Part shown: piece by piece, positions 7,506 through 16,260 of the stretch
How positions within the stretch are numbered: the stretch's first letter is position 1
Layout: every line of letters begins with the position of its first letter
Assembly: GCF_003337555.1 (NCBI RefSeq)
Contig: NZ_QPJK01000004.1
Span: 471,320-535,319, forward strand
Length of the DNA: 64,000 nt
DNA from: Pseudorhodoferax soli
Lineage (GTDB): Bacteria > Pseudomonadota > Gammaproteobacteria > Burkholderiales > Burkholderiaceae_C
Reading direction: 5' to 3'
The notes under the pieces: generated by a model
What the model saw: only the letters and a program-made list of their open reading frames with translations
Database searches by the model: none
Told to the model about the DNA's origin: nothing
Position numbers and translations under genes: made by a program

Positions 7506-9131
7506 TCAAGGCCGCCTGCGCGCGTCCTCCCGGATCATGTCCACCGCCTTCTCGGCCATCATCACCGCCGGTGCATGCGTGTTGCCCGACACCAGCGTGG
7601 GCATGGCCGAGCAATCGATGACGCGCAACGCGGCGATGCCGCGCACGCGCAGCCGCGGGTCGAGCACGGCGGCCGCGTCCACGCCCATGCGGCAGGTGCC
7701 GCTGGGGTGGAAGATGGTGGCGCCGTTGTCGCGGCAGAAGGCCAGCAGCGCAGCCTCGTCGGCGGCATCGGGCCCGGGCTTGACCTCGCGCCGCACGTAG
7801 GGCCGCATCGAAGGTGCGGCCGCGATCGCGCGGGCTGCCTGCATGCCGGCCACGGCCGTGCGCCGGTCCAGTTCGGTGGCCAGGTAGTTGGGCTGCATGG
7901 AAGGCGGCTCGAACGGGTCGGCCGAGCGGATGCGCACGCGCCCGCGCGACTCGGGCCGCAGCTGGCACACCGACATTGTGAAGCCCGAGAACGGATGCAC
8001 CTTGCCGCCGGCCATGTCGGCCGACAGCGTGGCCACGTGGAACTGGATGTCGGGCGTGGTGGCCACGGGCAGGCCATCGGGCCCGCGCAGGGCGCGCAGA
8101 AAGCAGCCGCCCTGGTTGATGCCGACCGCCAGCGGGCCGCTGCGCGCCAGCAGCCACTGCAGGCCCAGCCGCGTCTGGCCCCACCAGGTGCGCAGCTGGT
8201 CGTTGGTGGTGATGGGCTTGGTGCACTCGTAGATCAGCCGGATCTGCAGGTGGTCCTGCAGGTTCTCGCCCACGCCTGGCGCGTCGTGCACCACGGGAAT
8301 GCCGTGTTCGGCCAGCAGCGCGGGCGGGCCGATGCCCGAGAGCTGCAGCAGTTGCGGCGACTGCAGCGCGCCGGCCGCCAGCAGCACCTCGCCGCGGCAG
8401 CGTGCCTCGCGCAGGATGCCGTCCTGGCGCCAGCGCACGCCCACGGCACGCCGCCCCTCCAGCAGCACGCCGGAGGCGAAGGCGCCGGTCTCCACGCGCA
8501 GGTTGGGGCGGCCGCGGGCTGGCTTGAGGTAGGCCTTGGCGGCGCTCACGCGCAGGCCGCGGTGCGTGGTCAGCTGGTAGTAGCCGGCACCCTCCTGGCG
8601 CGCGCCGTTGAAATCGGACGTCGCCGGCACGCCGATCTCGCCGGCCCCGGCGATGAAGGCCTCGATGAGCTCGTGCCGCGCGCCGATGTCCGACACCCGC
8701 AGCGGGCCCGCGTCGCCATGCAGCGCGATGGCGCCGCGCTGGTTGTTCTCGGACTTCACGAAGTAGGGCAGCACCTCGTCGTAGCTCCAGCCGGTGTTGC
8801 CCAGCGCGGCCCAGTGGTCGTAGTCCTCCTGCTGGCCGCGGATGTAGATCAAGCCGTTGATGGAGCTGCTGCCGCCCAAGGTCTTGCCGCGCGGCCAGTA
8901 GATGCGCCGGCCGTTCATGTTCGGGTCCGGGTCGGTCTGGTAGCACCAGTTGAGCTCGGGGCTCCACATGGTCTTGCCATAGCCGATCGGCAGGTGGATC
9001 CAGGGCGAGCGGTCAGGCGGGCCGGCCTCCAGCAGCAGCACGCGCGTGCCCGGGTCCTCGGACAGGCGCGCCGCCAGCACACAGCCAGCGGAGCCGGCAC
9101 CCACGACAATGTGATCGAACACCTCTGACAT
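7506..9131 (-). CDS. iseJ: GMC-family flavoprotein dehydrogenase, probable isethionate dehydrogenase
   Basis: FAD-dependent alcohol dehydrogenase of 541 residues. The dinucleotide-binding motif GAGSAG is at 11-16, the GMC signature segments are RGKTLGGSSSINGLIYIRG and GALQSPQLLQLSGIG, and the C-terminal active-site histidines are H475 (HPSGTCRMG) and H519 (SGNTHAP). Known isethionate clusters pair a GMC dehydrogenase (IseJ) with a TRAP system (IseKLM) and an IclR regulator (IseR), the same set as here next to xsc. The product would be sulfoacetaldehyde. Without that context it would be called a choline-dehydrogenase-like enzyme, so the substrate is inference. Confidence 0.85.
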   Translation of the reverse strand: MSEVFDHIVVGAGSAGCVLAARLSEDPGTRVLLLEAGPPDRSPWIHLPIGYGKTMWSPELNWCYQTDPDPNMNGRRIYWPRGKTLGGSSSINGLIYIRGQQEDYDHWAALGNTGWSYDEVLPYFVKSENNQRGAIALHGDAGPLRVSDIGARHELIEAFIAGAGEIGVPATSDFNGARQEGAGYYQLTTHRGLRVSAAKAYLKPARGRPNLRVETGAFASGVLLEGRRAVGVRWRQDGILREARCRGEVLLAAGALQSPQLLQLSGIGPPALLAEHGIPVVHDAPGVGENLQDHLQIRLIYECTKPITTNDQLRTWWGQTRLGLQWLLARSGPLAVGINQGGCFLRALRGPDGLPVATTPDIQFHVATLSADMAGGKVHPFSGFTMSVCQLRPESRGRVRIRSADPFEPPSMQPNYLATELDRRTAVAGMQAARAIAAAPSMRPYVRREVKPGPDAADEAALLAFCRDNGATIFHPSGTCRMGVDAAAVLDPRLRVRGIAALRVIDCSAMPTLVSGNTHAPAVMMAEKAVDMIREDARRRP

Positions 9132-9134
9132 TGG

Positions 9135-9197
9135 ATTTCCGGAACGTTGGCTTCCGAAATGAAGTCGAGGCGATTATTCTTGGAATAAAACGTTCCG
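9135..9197. promoter_or_regulatory. Paired inverted operator-like sites between iseJ and iseR
   Basis: CGGAACGTT (9140-9148) and AACGTTCCG (9189-9197) form a perfect 9-bp inverted repeat, with the palindromic AACGTT core in each arm and centres 48 bp apart. The first arm lies inside a larger imperfect dyad (ATTTC/GAAAT ends, 9135-9160). The sites fill the short gap between the divergent start codons at 9131 and 9205, so one regulator could control both genes. Confidence 0.45.
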
Positions 9198-9204
9198 TTT
9201 CTTG

Positions 9205-9993
9205 ATGAATACCCTGAGCAAGCCCGTGAAAGCGTCAGCCCCCTCGAAACTGCCCGATTCGTCCGCGGCCCGCAGCCTGCGTGTGCTGGCGGCCGTGGCG
9301 GGGGCGGGCCATGCGCTCACGCTGGCCGAGTTGGCCGAGCGACTGGGCCTGCCCAAACCCACGCTGCACCGGCTCTGCGGCCAGCTGCAGGAGGGCGGCT
9401 TTCTCGCGCGCGATGTGGACGAACGCTGCTTCGTGGTGGGCCCCGCACTGCGCCAGCTGGCCTTCGACACGCTGAACCATGGCGCTGCGCGCGGGCTGCG
9501 CCACGATGTGCTGGCGCGGCTGGTGCAGCAGGTCGGCGAAACCTGCAACTTCACCACGCTGGACGGCATGCGCGTGCTCTACCTGGACCGCGTGGAGGCG
9601 CACTGGCCGTTGCGGCTCACGCTGGAGGTCGGCTCGCATGTGCCGCTGCATGCCACCGCCAGCGGCAAGCTCTTCCTGGCGCTGATGCCGGCCGCCGAGC
9701 GCGATGCGCTGATCGGCCAGCTGGTGCTGGAGCGGCTCACGCCCGAGACGCTCACCGACGCACAGGCGCTGCGCGCCGAATGCGTGCAGATTGCGGCCCA
9801 GGGCCATGCCGACGACCGTGGCGAGTTCATCGCCGGGTTGATCGCCGTGGCCGTGCCGGTGCTCGACAGCCAGGGGCGGCCCAGGGCGGCGATCGCCGTG
9901 CATGCGCCGACGGCCCGCATGTCGCTGGCGCAGGCGCGCGAGAAGCTGCCCTTCCTGCACGCGGCCGCGGCGCGGATGCGCACGCTGCTGTAG
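9205..9993 (+). CDS. iseR: IclR-family transcriptional regulator, probable IseR
   Basis: 262-residue regulator with an N-terminal winged helix (LTLAELAERLGLPKPTLHRLCGQL, about residues 38-61) and an IclR effector domain (VLYLDRVEAHWPLRLTLEVG, then LHATASGKLFLALM). It is divergent from the GMC dehydrogenase gene and separated by only 73 bp holding a paired inverted repeat, which points to control of the iseJ-TRAP operon and itself. ATG 9205 is preceded immediately by an in-frame TTG at 9202. The isethionate-responsive role is inferred from the cluster layout. Confidence 0.88.
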   Translation: MNTLSKPVKASAPSKLPDSSAARSLRVLAAVAGAGHALTLAELAERLGLPKPTLHRLCGQLQEGGFLARDVDERCFVVGPALRQLAFDTLNHGAARGLRHDVLARLVQQVGETCNFTTLDGMRVLYLDRVEAHWPLRLTLEVGSHVPLHATASGKLFLALMPAAERDALIGQLVLERLTPETLTDAQALRAECVQIAAQGHADDRGEFIAGLIAVAVPVLDSQGRPRAAIAVHAPTARMSLAQAREKLPFLHAAAARMRTLL

Positions 9994-10041
9994 CGCGGCT
10001 GCTGCGTAGCGGACCCGGGCAGGACGGCAGGACTGCTGCGG

Positions 10042-11106
10042 CTAAACAGGCTTGCACAGACCCAGGATCCGTTCCTGCTGCGCGCAGTCCTTCGCAGGTT
10101 TCGATTTGACAGGCACTGCCACATTCGCCTTCCCGGCGATACAGGAGCGGATTTCCCGCGTCGTCGGAGCGTAGTAGAACCAGCCGCGACCGAGATCCGG
10201 AAGCGCCAACTCCACCTCTCTCCACTTCGGGTGCCCTTTTTCTTGGAGCGTCGAGAAGTTCTGGCACAGCGCGCGCGCCATATTGCGCAGGTTGGTCTCT
10301 GTCTCCTTGAGCTGAAAATCGTAGGTGACAAGGAAGGCCTTGACCGCCAATCCCGGGATGTCCGTTGTCAGCAGGTTGGGATAATTTTTGGCCAGAACGC
10401 TGGCTGCGAAATAGGTCTTGAGAACCCCTGCGCTGGTTGAATGGTTGGGGTCGAACTTGAGCAGTTTGATCAGCTTGCGCGATTCCGGCTTCATGTCGAC
10501 GAACAGCTTGGCAGGCTGGCCGGCGACAACGGCAACCACGTCGACCGTCTTGTCGGTCACCAATTTGCTCAGCGCCTCTTCGTTGGAGAGGTAACTGGTG
10601 CCTGCCTGCGGCATGGGTCCGCCAAACATCAGGCGGTAGAGCGTTGCAGAGGTCAGCGCCGTTCCGCTTCCTGACTCGCCGGCATTGACCTTCGCATTCT
10701 GGATCTCGTGGATATAGTTCAGCTCCGAGTCGGCCCGGACGATGAAATAGATTTCCTCGTTATAGAGCGGCATGACCACCCGCAACGGCCGGATCATGTC
10801 GCGGGCTTCCACATTTCCGCCAGCGGCAATGTCGAGAAAGGCCTGGTAGACGTCCGATTGCACCAAGGCCAGTTTGACGCCCGCGTCGTAACGCAAGCGC
10901 CGGACATTTTCTGCCGATCCGGCTGAAGGCAGGGCGTCGAGCTTGATGTCCGCAGAGGGCGCAACCAGCTGGGCGAGATCGTTCCCGATCTTGATGTAGG
11001 TTCCCCGCTCGGAAGCGGTGACGATTTTGTATTCCACCGCCGCGAGCGCAGGGAGATGGGAGAGCACTCCCATCAGCAGCAGCACGCTCCATATGAAGTT
11101 GTTCAT
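10042..11106 (-). CDS. TAXI-family TRAP-type periplasmic receptor without permease
   Basis: 354-residue exported solute-binding protein of the TAXI family. A Sec signal peptide (MNNFIWSVLLLMGVLSHLPALAA) precedes VEYKIVTASERGTYIKIGNDLAQ, the usual TAXI opening; NAGESGSGTALTSATLYRLMF and TSYLSNEEALSKLVTDKTVDVVA follow. No TRAP membrane gene of the matching fused type lies nearby, so it may act as a sensor or adaptor rather than in uptake. The last residues are CAQQERILGLCKPV, a motif shared with the protein encoded just upstream. The stop of that gene overlaps closely with this start (11106/11108). GC content is clearly lower than in flanking genes, suggesting acquisition. Confidence 0.85.
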   Translation of the reverse strand: MNNFIWSVLLLMGVLSHLPALAAVEYKIVTASERGTYIKIGNDLAQLVAPSADIKLDALPSAGSAENVRRLRYDAGVKLALVQSDVYQAFLDIAAGGNVEARDMIRPLRVVMPLYNEEIYFIVRADSELNYIHEIQNAKVNAGESGSGTALTSATLYRLMFGGPMPQAGTSYLSNEEALSKLVTDKTVDVVAVVAGQPAKLFVDMKPESRKLIKLLKFDPNHSTSAGVLKTYFAASVLAKNYPNLLTTDIPGLAVKAFLVTYDFQLKETETNLRNMARALCQNFSTLQEKGHPKWREVELALPDLGRGWFYYAPTTREIRSCIAGKANVAVPVKSKPAKDCAQQERILGLCKPV

Positions 11107-11107
11107 T

Positions 11108-11773
11108 TCAGCGCTTCTCCTGTCGTGGTTCCGGATTGCACAGCCCCAGCGTTGCGACGGCAGGCGGGCATTTTTCAACGCCCGATGGGTCTGGGCCGTT
11201 CTTGACTTCGGCGTCGGTGGCCGGCAATGGGCGCGCAGCCGGCACAGCGTCGGCGCCTTCTGGCAGCGGCACACGTGGATTTGGAACCGGGCCCACCGGT
11301 TTGGAAGCGGCGTCCGTTTCGGCTGCCATATTGGCGGGTGCCGCATTCCCACGAAAAAAATACGCCGCCGCAGCACCTGCAATCAGCAGGAGCAATATTG
11401 CCAAGACCGCCGCGGGTGTGCCACGTTCAGGCTTCGCGCCGGTATCCGGCTTGTCGAGAACACCGGCAGGCAGGTGCCCCGCCTCCGAACGCGCCACTCC
11501 GATGTCTGTCGATGGGGAGTAAGCGGATTCCCTGTCGACGATCGCCGGCGGGAACGGGAATTCAAGTCTCGTCGCAACTGGCAGAGAGAACTTGGCGCCG
11601 CATTTGTAGCAGTTCGTCGCTGTTCGCAGGTCGACTGCGCCACACCGGCGACAGGGTTGCAAATTCAACTGTCCGTCGCAACGACGGCAATCGTCTGCAT
11701 CAGCCGGATTGATGTGCTGGCAGAAGAGGCACTGGAGACTGGGCATCTGCGACATCTCGGGTGGTGACCTCAT
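11108..11773 (-). CDS. Membrane-anchored double zinc-ribbon protein
   Basis: About 221 residues. Two CxxC-CxxC zinc ribbons occupy the N-terminus (C15/C18 with C29/C32 and C41/C44 with C55/C58 if ATG 11773 is used), a Pro-rich linker follows, then one membrane helix (AAVLAILLLLIAGAAAAYFF, about 121-140) and a Pro/Ala-rich tail ending in CPPAVATLGLCNPEPRQ. The predicted topology puts the ribbons in the cytoplasm and the tail in the periplasm. The tail motif C-x6-LGLC-[KN]-P matches the end of the periplasmic TAXI protein encoded directly downstream, so the two probably work together. ATG 11755 or 11746 are alternative starts. No function is known to me. GC is low, as in its partner. Confidence 0.7.
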   Translation of the reverse strand: MRSPPEMSQMPSLQCLFCQHINPADADDCRRCDGQLNLQPCRRCGAVDLRTATNCYKCGAKFSLPVATRLEFPFPPAIVDRESAYSPSTDIGVARSEAGHLPAGVLDKPDTGAKPERGTPAAVLAILLLLIAGAAAAYFFRGNAAPANMAAETDAASKPVGPVPNPRVPLPEGADAVPAARPLPATDAEVKNGPDPSGVEKCPPAVATLGLCNPEPRQEKR

Positions 11774-11899
11774 ACAGTCAGCGAAGTTGCGTCAGTACTT
11801 TGGTGAATCAGGGCCAGTAAATCGGAGTGCGGGCGAACCGATTTTTATCTTACGTCAACGCGCCGACACAGCAGCCATCGTTTGCCCCCTCCCCCACCC

Positions 11900-11919
11900 G
11901 AGGTGCCTTAAGACACCTC
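11900..11919. repeat. Near-perfect 20-bp palindrome in the intergenic stretch
   Basis: GAGGTG (11900-11905) and CACCTC (11914-11919) enclose the palindrome CTTAAG (11907-11912), giving 9 of 10 paired positions. It lies upstream of the zinc-ribbon gene and downstream of the TauE-like gene, both on the minus strand. It could be an operator or the stem of a terminator; no T-run follows. Nothing else is recognisable in 11774-12037 apart from an AT-rich patch near 11820-11850. Confidence 0.35.
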
Positions 11920-12037
11920 CCTGGTCGGCCCGAGAAACAAAGGTCCGCCACGGGAGTGCAGGCGCAAGCACTCCGAAGCGACGCGGAACCCGCTTTTCAA
12001 CACATGGGCCGAGGCGAACGCACGCCCGGCCACACCA

Positions 12038-12844
12038 TCACACCGCGCCGACCACACCCCAGACTGCCCGCCCCAGCGCCAACACGGCCAGCACACCCAG
12101 CAGATCCAGAAGCCGCCGCCGGAACTGGTCCGGCGACACGCGCGCGAACGCGTGGCTGCCGAGCCAGATGCCGGCCACCATGGCCGGCGCCAGCCACAGC
12201 GCCCAACGCCAGGTGCCGGCGCCCACCAGCGCGCCCGCATCGGCGGCACGCGGCAGCATGGCGGCGAAGGCCAGGGCCAGCACGTCGGAGCACAGCAGCA
12301 TCAGCACCATGGTCGCGCGCAGCGCGGACGGCGCCATGCGCGTGGCGCTCAGCAGCACGGCCACCACGATGCCGCCGATGGCGGCCACGCCGTTGACCAC
12401 GCCCGAGGCCATGCCGACCGCGCCGCGCATGCGCGGCGTGGGCTCCAGCGCCGGCCGCGCGCCGCTGCGCAGGGCCAGCACGGCGGCCACCAGCAAGCCG
12501 CCGATCACCAGGCGCAACCCGCTCTCGGGCAGCCAGGCGAGCAGGGCCACGCCGACCGGCACGCCCAGCACCTGCCCGGCCACCAGCGCGCGCAGCCAGG
12601 GCCAGTCGGCGTCGCGCAGGCCCACGCGCAGCATGTGCAGGCTGGCCAGGATCTCCAGCAGGAAGATGGAAGGGATCACGGCCGAGGGCGCGACCAGCAG
12701 CGACAGGCCGGCCACGCTGAAGGCCGAGAAGCCGAAGCCCGCGAAGCCGCGCACGAAGCCGGCGCCCAGCACCACGGCCAGGGCCGCCACCAGGGACCAG
12801 CCGGCCAGCGGAGGGAGCAGCAGCGTGGCGGTCAAGAGCGACAC
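12038..12844 (-). CDS. TauE/SafE-family anion exporter
   Basis: Polytopic membrane protein of about 268 residues of the TauE/SafE (DUF81) family. It begins with hydrophobic segments around GAGFVRGFAGFGFSAFSVAGL, the family's Gly-rich signature, and repeats a related pattern at GVVNGVAAIGGIVVAVLLS. Members near xsc genes are thought to export sulfite or sulfoacetate, which fits here because Xsc releases sulfite. The longest frame starts at GTG 12844, but a GGGAGG sits 8 nt before an in-frame TTG at 12835, which is the better start. Other TauE/SafE proteins have unrelated roles, so the substrate stays open. Confidence 0.82.
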   Translation of the reverse strand: MSLLTATLLLPPLAGWSLVAALAVVLGAGFVRGFAGFGFSAFSVAGLSLLVAPSAVIPSIFLLEILASLHMLRVGLRDADWPWLRALVAGQVLGVPVGVALLAWLPESGLRLVIGGLLVAAVLALRSGARPALEPTPRMRGAVGMASGVVNGVAAIGGIVVAVLLSATRMAPSALRATMVLMLLCSDVLALAFAAMLPRAADAGALVGAGTWRWALWLAPAMVAGIWLGSHAFARVSPDQFRRRLLDLLGVLAVLALGRAVWGVVGAV

Positions 12845-12911
12845 CTCCCGTCAGGCCGTGCACGGGGTGCAGGTGGCGGGCGGACCGCCACGGCGAGGAT
12901 GCAGCACGCCT

Positions 12912-13271
12912 TCAAGGCGGTGCGTTCCTGAGCCTGCGCAACTGCTCCTCGGTGCGCCCGAGCTGGGCGCGCAAGGCCTCGATCTCCTGCTCGAGCAGCT
13001 CGATGCGGGCCGCCCGGCTGGCCTGCGCCGGCCCGGCATGGCAGCGTGCCTGCAATGCCGCCAGCTGCTTGTCCAGCTCGCGGCGCAGCAGCATGCGGCC
13101 TTTCGCGCGCGCATCGCCGATCTCCTCCTCGATGGCCGACAGCTGCGCGGCGCACGCGGTGTCGTCCACCGCGGCCGCGGGCTGTTGGGCAAAGGCGGGT
13201 GCCGCCAGGGCGGCGAGGAAGGCCGCTGAGAACGCCATTCGGCAGGCCAAGGTGCAAGGGCTGACGCGCAT
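12912..13271 (-). CDS. DUF1090-family periplasmic coiled-coil protein
   Basis: 119-residue exported protein. A signal peptide ends at about residue 28 (FLAALAAPAFAQ). The mature part has two cysteines (CAAQLSAIEEEIGDARAKG and LQARC) and a heptad-rich C-terminal helix (ELLEQEIEALRAQLGRTEEQL) predicted to form a coiled coil. This is the pattern of DUF1090 (E. coli YqjC) proteins, whose role is unknown. It stands alone between the exporter and the taurine ABC operon and shows no link to sulfonate metabolism. Confidence 0.8.
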   Translation of the reverse strand: MRVSPCTLACRMAFSAAFLAALAAPAFAQQPAAAVDDTACAAQLSAIEEEIGDARAKGRMLLRRELDKQLAALQARCHAGPAQASRAARIELLEQEIEALRAQLGRTEEQLRRLRNAPP

Positions 13272-13398
13272 ACCGGTCCGTGGAGAAGGGCCTCCGAGCA
13301 TGCCAGCAATTGCGCCACCGACCTCTGCTACCGGCATGCCCGGCGCGCCCAGGGGCGATTGCCGCACCGGCAGGCCGGCGCGCCACCGGTGCCTGCGG

Positions 13399-14256
13399 CT
13401 ACATGCGCCCCTTCCACGGCACCACGCGCCGCTCGACCCAGCGCATCAGCAGGTCGAACAGGTAGGCCACCACGCCGATCACCACGATGCCCATGATCAC
13501 GATGTCGGTGCGCAGGAAGTTCGATGCGTTGAGCACCATCTGCCCCAGGCCCATGTTGGCCGCCACCATCTCGGCCGCCACCAGCGTGGTCCAGCCGAAG
13601 CCAATGGCGATGCGCATGCCCACCAGGATCTCGGGCATGGCCGCAGGCAGCACCACATGGCGCACCACCTGCCAGTAGCTCGCGCCCATGGAGTAGGCGG
13701 CGTTGATCTGCTCCTGCGCGGCGCTGCGCATGCCCGAGCGCGCGGCTAGCGCCAGTGGCGCGAAGCACGACAGGAAGATCAGCAGCACCTTGGGCAGCTC
13801 GTCGATGCCGAACCAGATGATGATCAGCGGCAGGTAGGCCAGCGGCGGCAGCGGGCGGTAGAACTCCAGCGGGGGGTCGAAGATGCCGCGCGCCCAGCGG
13901 CTCATGCCCATGGCGATGCCGACCGGGATCGCCGTCACGCAGGCCAGGAAGAAGGCCGAGAACACGCGGAACATGCTGGCCAGGAAGTGCTGCCACAGCG
14001 GCTTGTCATTGGCCTGGCCGGTCAGGTACTGCCAGAACTGCTCGAACACGGCCTGCGGCGTGGGCAGGAACAGCGGCTTGACCCAGCCCATGTTGGTCAC
14101 GATGGTCCACAGCGCCAGCAGCGTGACCACGGTGGCCACGCTGATGGCGCCGCTGTTGCCTTCTCCGGGCGTGCGGAAGCGGCTGGTCTTGACGGGGGCG
14201 GCGGATTGCACCGCGGCAGCCGCCGGCACGGTCATGGCGGGGGCACTGTCAGGCAT
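13399..14256 (-). CDS. tauC: Taurine ABC transporter permease
   Basis: Inner-membrane permease of 285 residues in the nitrate/sulfonate/taurine ABC class. After a Pro/Ala-rich start come about six helices and the cytoplasmic coupling loop ([29 protein letters not shown]) that docks onto the ATPase. Start ATG 14256 lies inside the end of tauB (8-bp overlap), so the two are translationally coupled. The order tauA-tauB-tauC and the neighbouring tauR and tauXY support taurine as substrate rather than alkanesulfonates. Confidence 0.88.
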   Translation of the reverse strand: MPDSAPAMTVPAAAAVQSAAPVKTSRFRTPGEGNSGAISVATVVTLLALWTIVTNMGWVKPLFLPTPQAVFEQFWQYLTGQANDKPLWQHFLASMFRVFSAFFLACVTAIPVGIAMGMSRWARGIFDPPLEFYRPLPPLAYLPLIIIWFGIDELPKVLLIFLSCFAPLALAARSGMRSAAQEQINAAYSMGASYWQVVRHVVLPAAMPEILVGMRIAIGFGWTTLVAAEMVAANMGLGQMVLNASNFLRTDIVIMGIVVIGVVAYLFDLLMRWVERRVVPWKGRM

Positions 14257-15046
14257 GGGCGGGCTCCAGTGCTTCGCGGTGGTGGATGATGGCCAGCACC
14301 TCTTCGCGCATGCGGATGAAGGCCGGCTCGGACTTGACCTTGCGCGCGTCGCCATGCGCGAGGAATTGGCGCGAGAACGGCACCTCGTCGTAGACGTGCG
14401 AGATGCGGCCGGGGCTGGGGCTCATGACGATCAGGCGGGTGGAGAGGAACAGCGCCTCCTCCACGTCGTGGGTGATGAAGAACACCATCTTCTGCGTGGC
14501 CATCCACGCGCGCAGCAGGATCTCCTGCACCTGCTCGCGCGTGAAGGCATCCAGCGCGCCCATGGGCTCGTCCATGAGCAGCACGGCCGGGTCGTTGGCC
14601 AGCGCCCGCGCGATGCCCACGCGCTGCTGCATGCCGCCCGAGAGTTCGTAGACGGCGCGGTCGGCGTACTTGGCCAGGCCCACCAGGGCCAGCTTCTCTT
14701 CGGCAATGCGTCCACGCTCGGCCGCCGGCACGCCGCGCAGCCGCAGGCCCAGCGCCACGTTGTCGCGGACGTTGAGCCAGGGCATCAGCGCGTGCTTTTG
14801 GAACACCACGCCGCGGTCGGCACCGGGGCCCACCACCGGCCGGCCGTCCAGCAGCACCTGGCCCGACGAGGGCGGCAGGAAGCCGGCGATGCAGTTGAGC
14901 AGCGTGGTCTTGCCGCAGCCCGAGGCGCCGAGCGCAACCACGAAGTCGCCGCCCTGCATGCGCAGGTTGACGGGCGCCAGCGCCTGCAGCGTGCCGCCCG
15001 TGACGGCGTAGTTGACCGTCAGCTCACGGATGTCGAGCGTGGGCAT
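14249..15046 (-). CDS. tauB: Taurine ABC transporter ATP-binding protein
   Basis: 265-residue ATPase driving taurine uptake. Walker [10 protein letters not shown] spans 40-48, the Q-loop is in [12 protein letters not shown], the signature is LSGGMQQR, and Walker B is [13 protein letters not shown] followed by [16 protein letters not shown]. The sequence pattern is that of TauB/SsuB proteins. The gene starts 9 bp downstream of tauA and overlaps tauC, giving a tight three-gene operon. Confidence 0.9.
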   Translation of the reverse strand: MPTLDIRELTVNYAVTGGTLQALAPVNLRMQGGDFVVALGASGCGKTTLLNCIAGFLPPSSGQVLLDGRPVVGPGADRGVVFQKHALMPWLNVRDNVALGLRLRGVPAAERGRIAEEKLALVGLAKYADRAVYELSGGMQQRVGIARALANDPAVLLMDEPMGALDAFTREQVQEILLRAWMATQKMVFFITHDVEEALFLSTRLIVMSPSPGRISHVYDEVPFSRQFLAHGDARKVKSEPAFIRMREEVLAIIHHREALEPAHA

Positions 15047-15055
15047 CGCCTCGCC

Positions 15056-16057
15056 TCACTGGCCCAGGGCCTTCTTCACATACATGTCGGTCACGAAGCT
15101 CGCATAGCTCGGCTTGACCTCCTGCACGCGGCCTTGCTCCTTGAGGAATTCCGCCGTGCCTGTCATCGCCTTGGCCGCGCCGCCGCCCAGCCAGTTGGCC
15201 GATAGCTGCTCTTGCAGCGTGGGGAAGCTGTACAGCGCCATGCCGGCCGGCACGTCCTTGGCGTCGGCCTTGGTCCACTTGGCCACGGCCTTGACCTGCG
15301 GCGAATCGGGCGTCCAGCCCTTCAGGCCCGTGCGCACCTCGGCGTTGGCGCGGTCCAGCGCCTTCACGAAGGCGACCATGAAGGCCTCGTTGGCGGCGGC
15401 CCACTTGGCGTCCACCACGATGCCCTCGAAGGTGGGATAGCCCTGCTTGCCGATGCTGCCGGAGGTGGCGATGACCTTGCCGTTGCCCTTGACCTTGCTG
15501 AGCACCGGGTCCCAGATGAAGGTGGCGTCGATGTCGCCGCGCTCCCAGGCGGCCGCCACCTCGGGCGGGCGCATGTTGTTGACGTTGACCTGGCGCGCGT
15601 CCACACCCGCGGCCTTGAGCGCGGCCATGAGCTGGTAGTGCGCGGTGGAGACGAAGGGCACGCCCACGCGCTTGCCCTTGAGGTCGGCCAGCGTGTTCAC
15701 GCCCGCGCCGTTGCGAGCCACCAGGGCCTCGGCATCGGCGATGTCGGCCGAGACCCAGAACAGCCGGATGTCCTGCCCCTGGCTGGCCGCCGCCGTCAGC
15801 GGGCTGGAGCCGACCTCGCCCATCTGCACGTTGCCCGAGGCCATGGCGCGGATCACATCGCCACCGCCGCCGAACATGCGCCAGTTGATCTTGTAGCCGG
15901 TGGCCTTCTCGACCTCGCCGGACTCCATGACCAGGCGCAGCGGCACCAGCATGTCCTGGTGGGCGAAGGTCACCTCCTTGGTCTGGGCCTGGGCCCCGGC
16001 TGCGAGGACGAGCGCGGCGGCAGCGGCCGCGCGGTGCATGGATCGACGGGTGAACAT
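15056..16057 (-). CDS. tauA: Taurine ABC transporter substrate-binding protein
   Basis: Periplasmic receptor of 333 residues. A Sec signal peptide (about 1-25, ending in LVLAAGAQAQ) precedes KEVTFAHQDMLVPLRLVMESGEVEKATGYKINWRMF, the usual TauA opening. Internal segments such as ASGNVQMGEVGSSPLTAAASQG and DLKGKRVGVPFVSTAHYQL match taurine-binding proteins. Start ATG 16057 has a GGAG just upstream. The 203-bp space up to tauR has no clear promoter consensus, although several CTGG motifs occur in it. Confidence 0.9.
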   Translation of the reverse strand: MFTRRSMHRAAAAAALVLAAGAQAQTKEVTFAHQDMLVPLRLVMESGEVEKATGYKINWRMFGGGGDVIRAMASGNVQMGEVGSSPLTAAASQGQDIRLFWVSADIADAEALVARNGAGVNTLADLKGKRVGVPFVSTAHYQLMAALKAAGVDARQVNVNNMRPPEVAAAWERGDIDATFIWDPVLSKVKGNGKVIATSGSIGKQGYPTFEGIVVDAKWAAANEAFMVAFVKALDRANAEVRTGLKGWTPDSPQVKAVAKWTKADAKDVPAGMALYSFPTLQEQLSANWLGGGAAKAMTGTAEFLKEQGRVQEVKPSYASFVTDMYVKKALGQ

Positions 16058-16260
16058 CTTGGAGATCTCCTGGTTCCCAACGGAAGCACATGTGGCCACC
16101 GCTGGACTGCGGCGCCGGGCGGGGGGCGAGCCGGGCCAATGTGCAGCAAAGGCACACGACACAAAAGAACCAGCGTGCGCCCGTCCATGGGGCCAGGGGA
16201 CCAGGGTGAACCCTTGGTTTGGTGCGGCGCGCACCGACGCCGTGCGCCGCGCAGGGACGC

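Noticed and set aside
10042-11106. TAXI protein as part of the neighbouring isethionate TRAP transporter
   Set aside because: That transporter already has a DctP-type receptor; TAXI receptors work with a fused permease type that is absent here.
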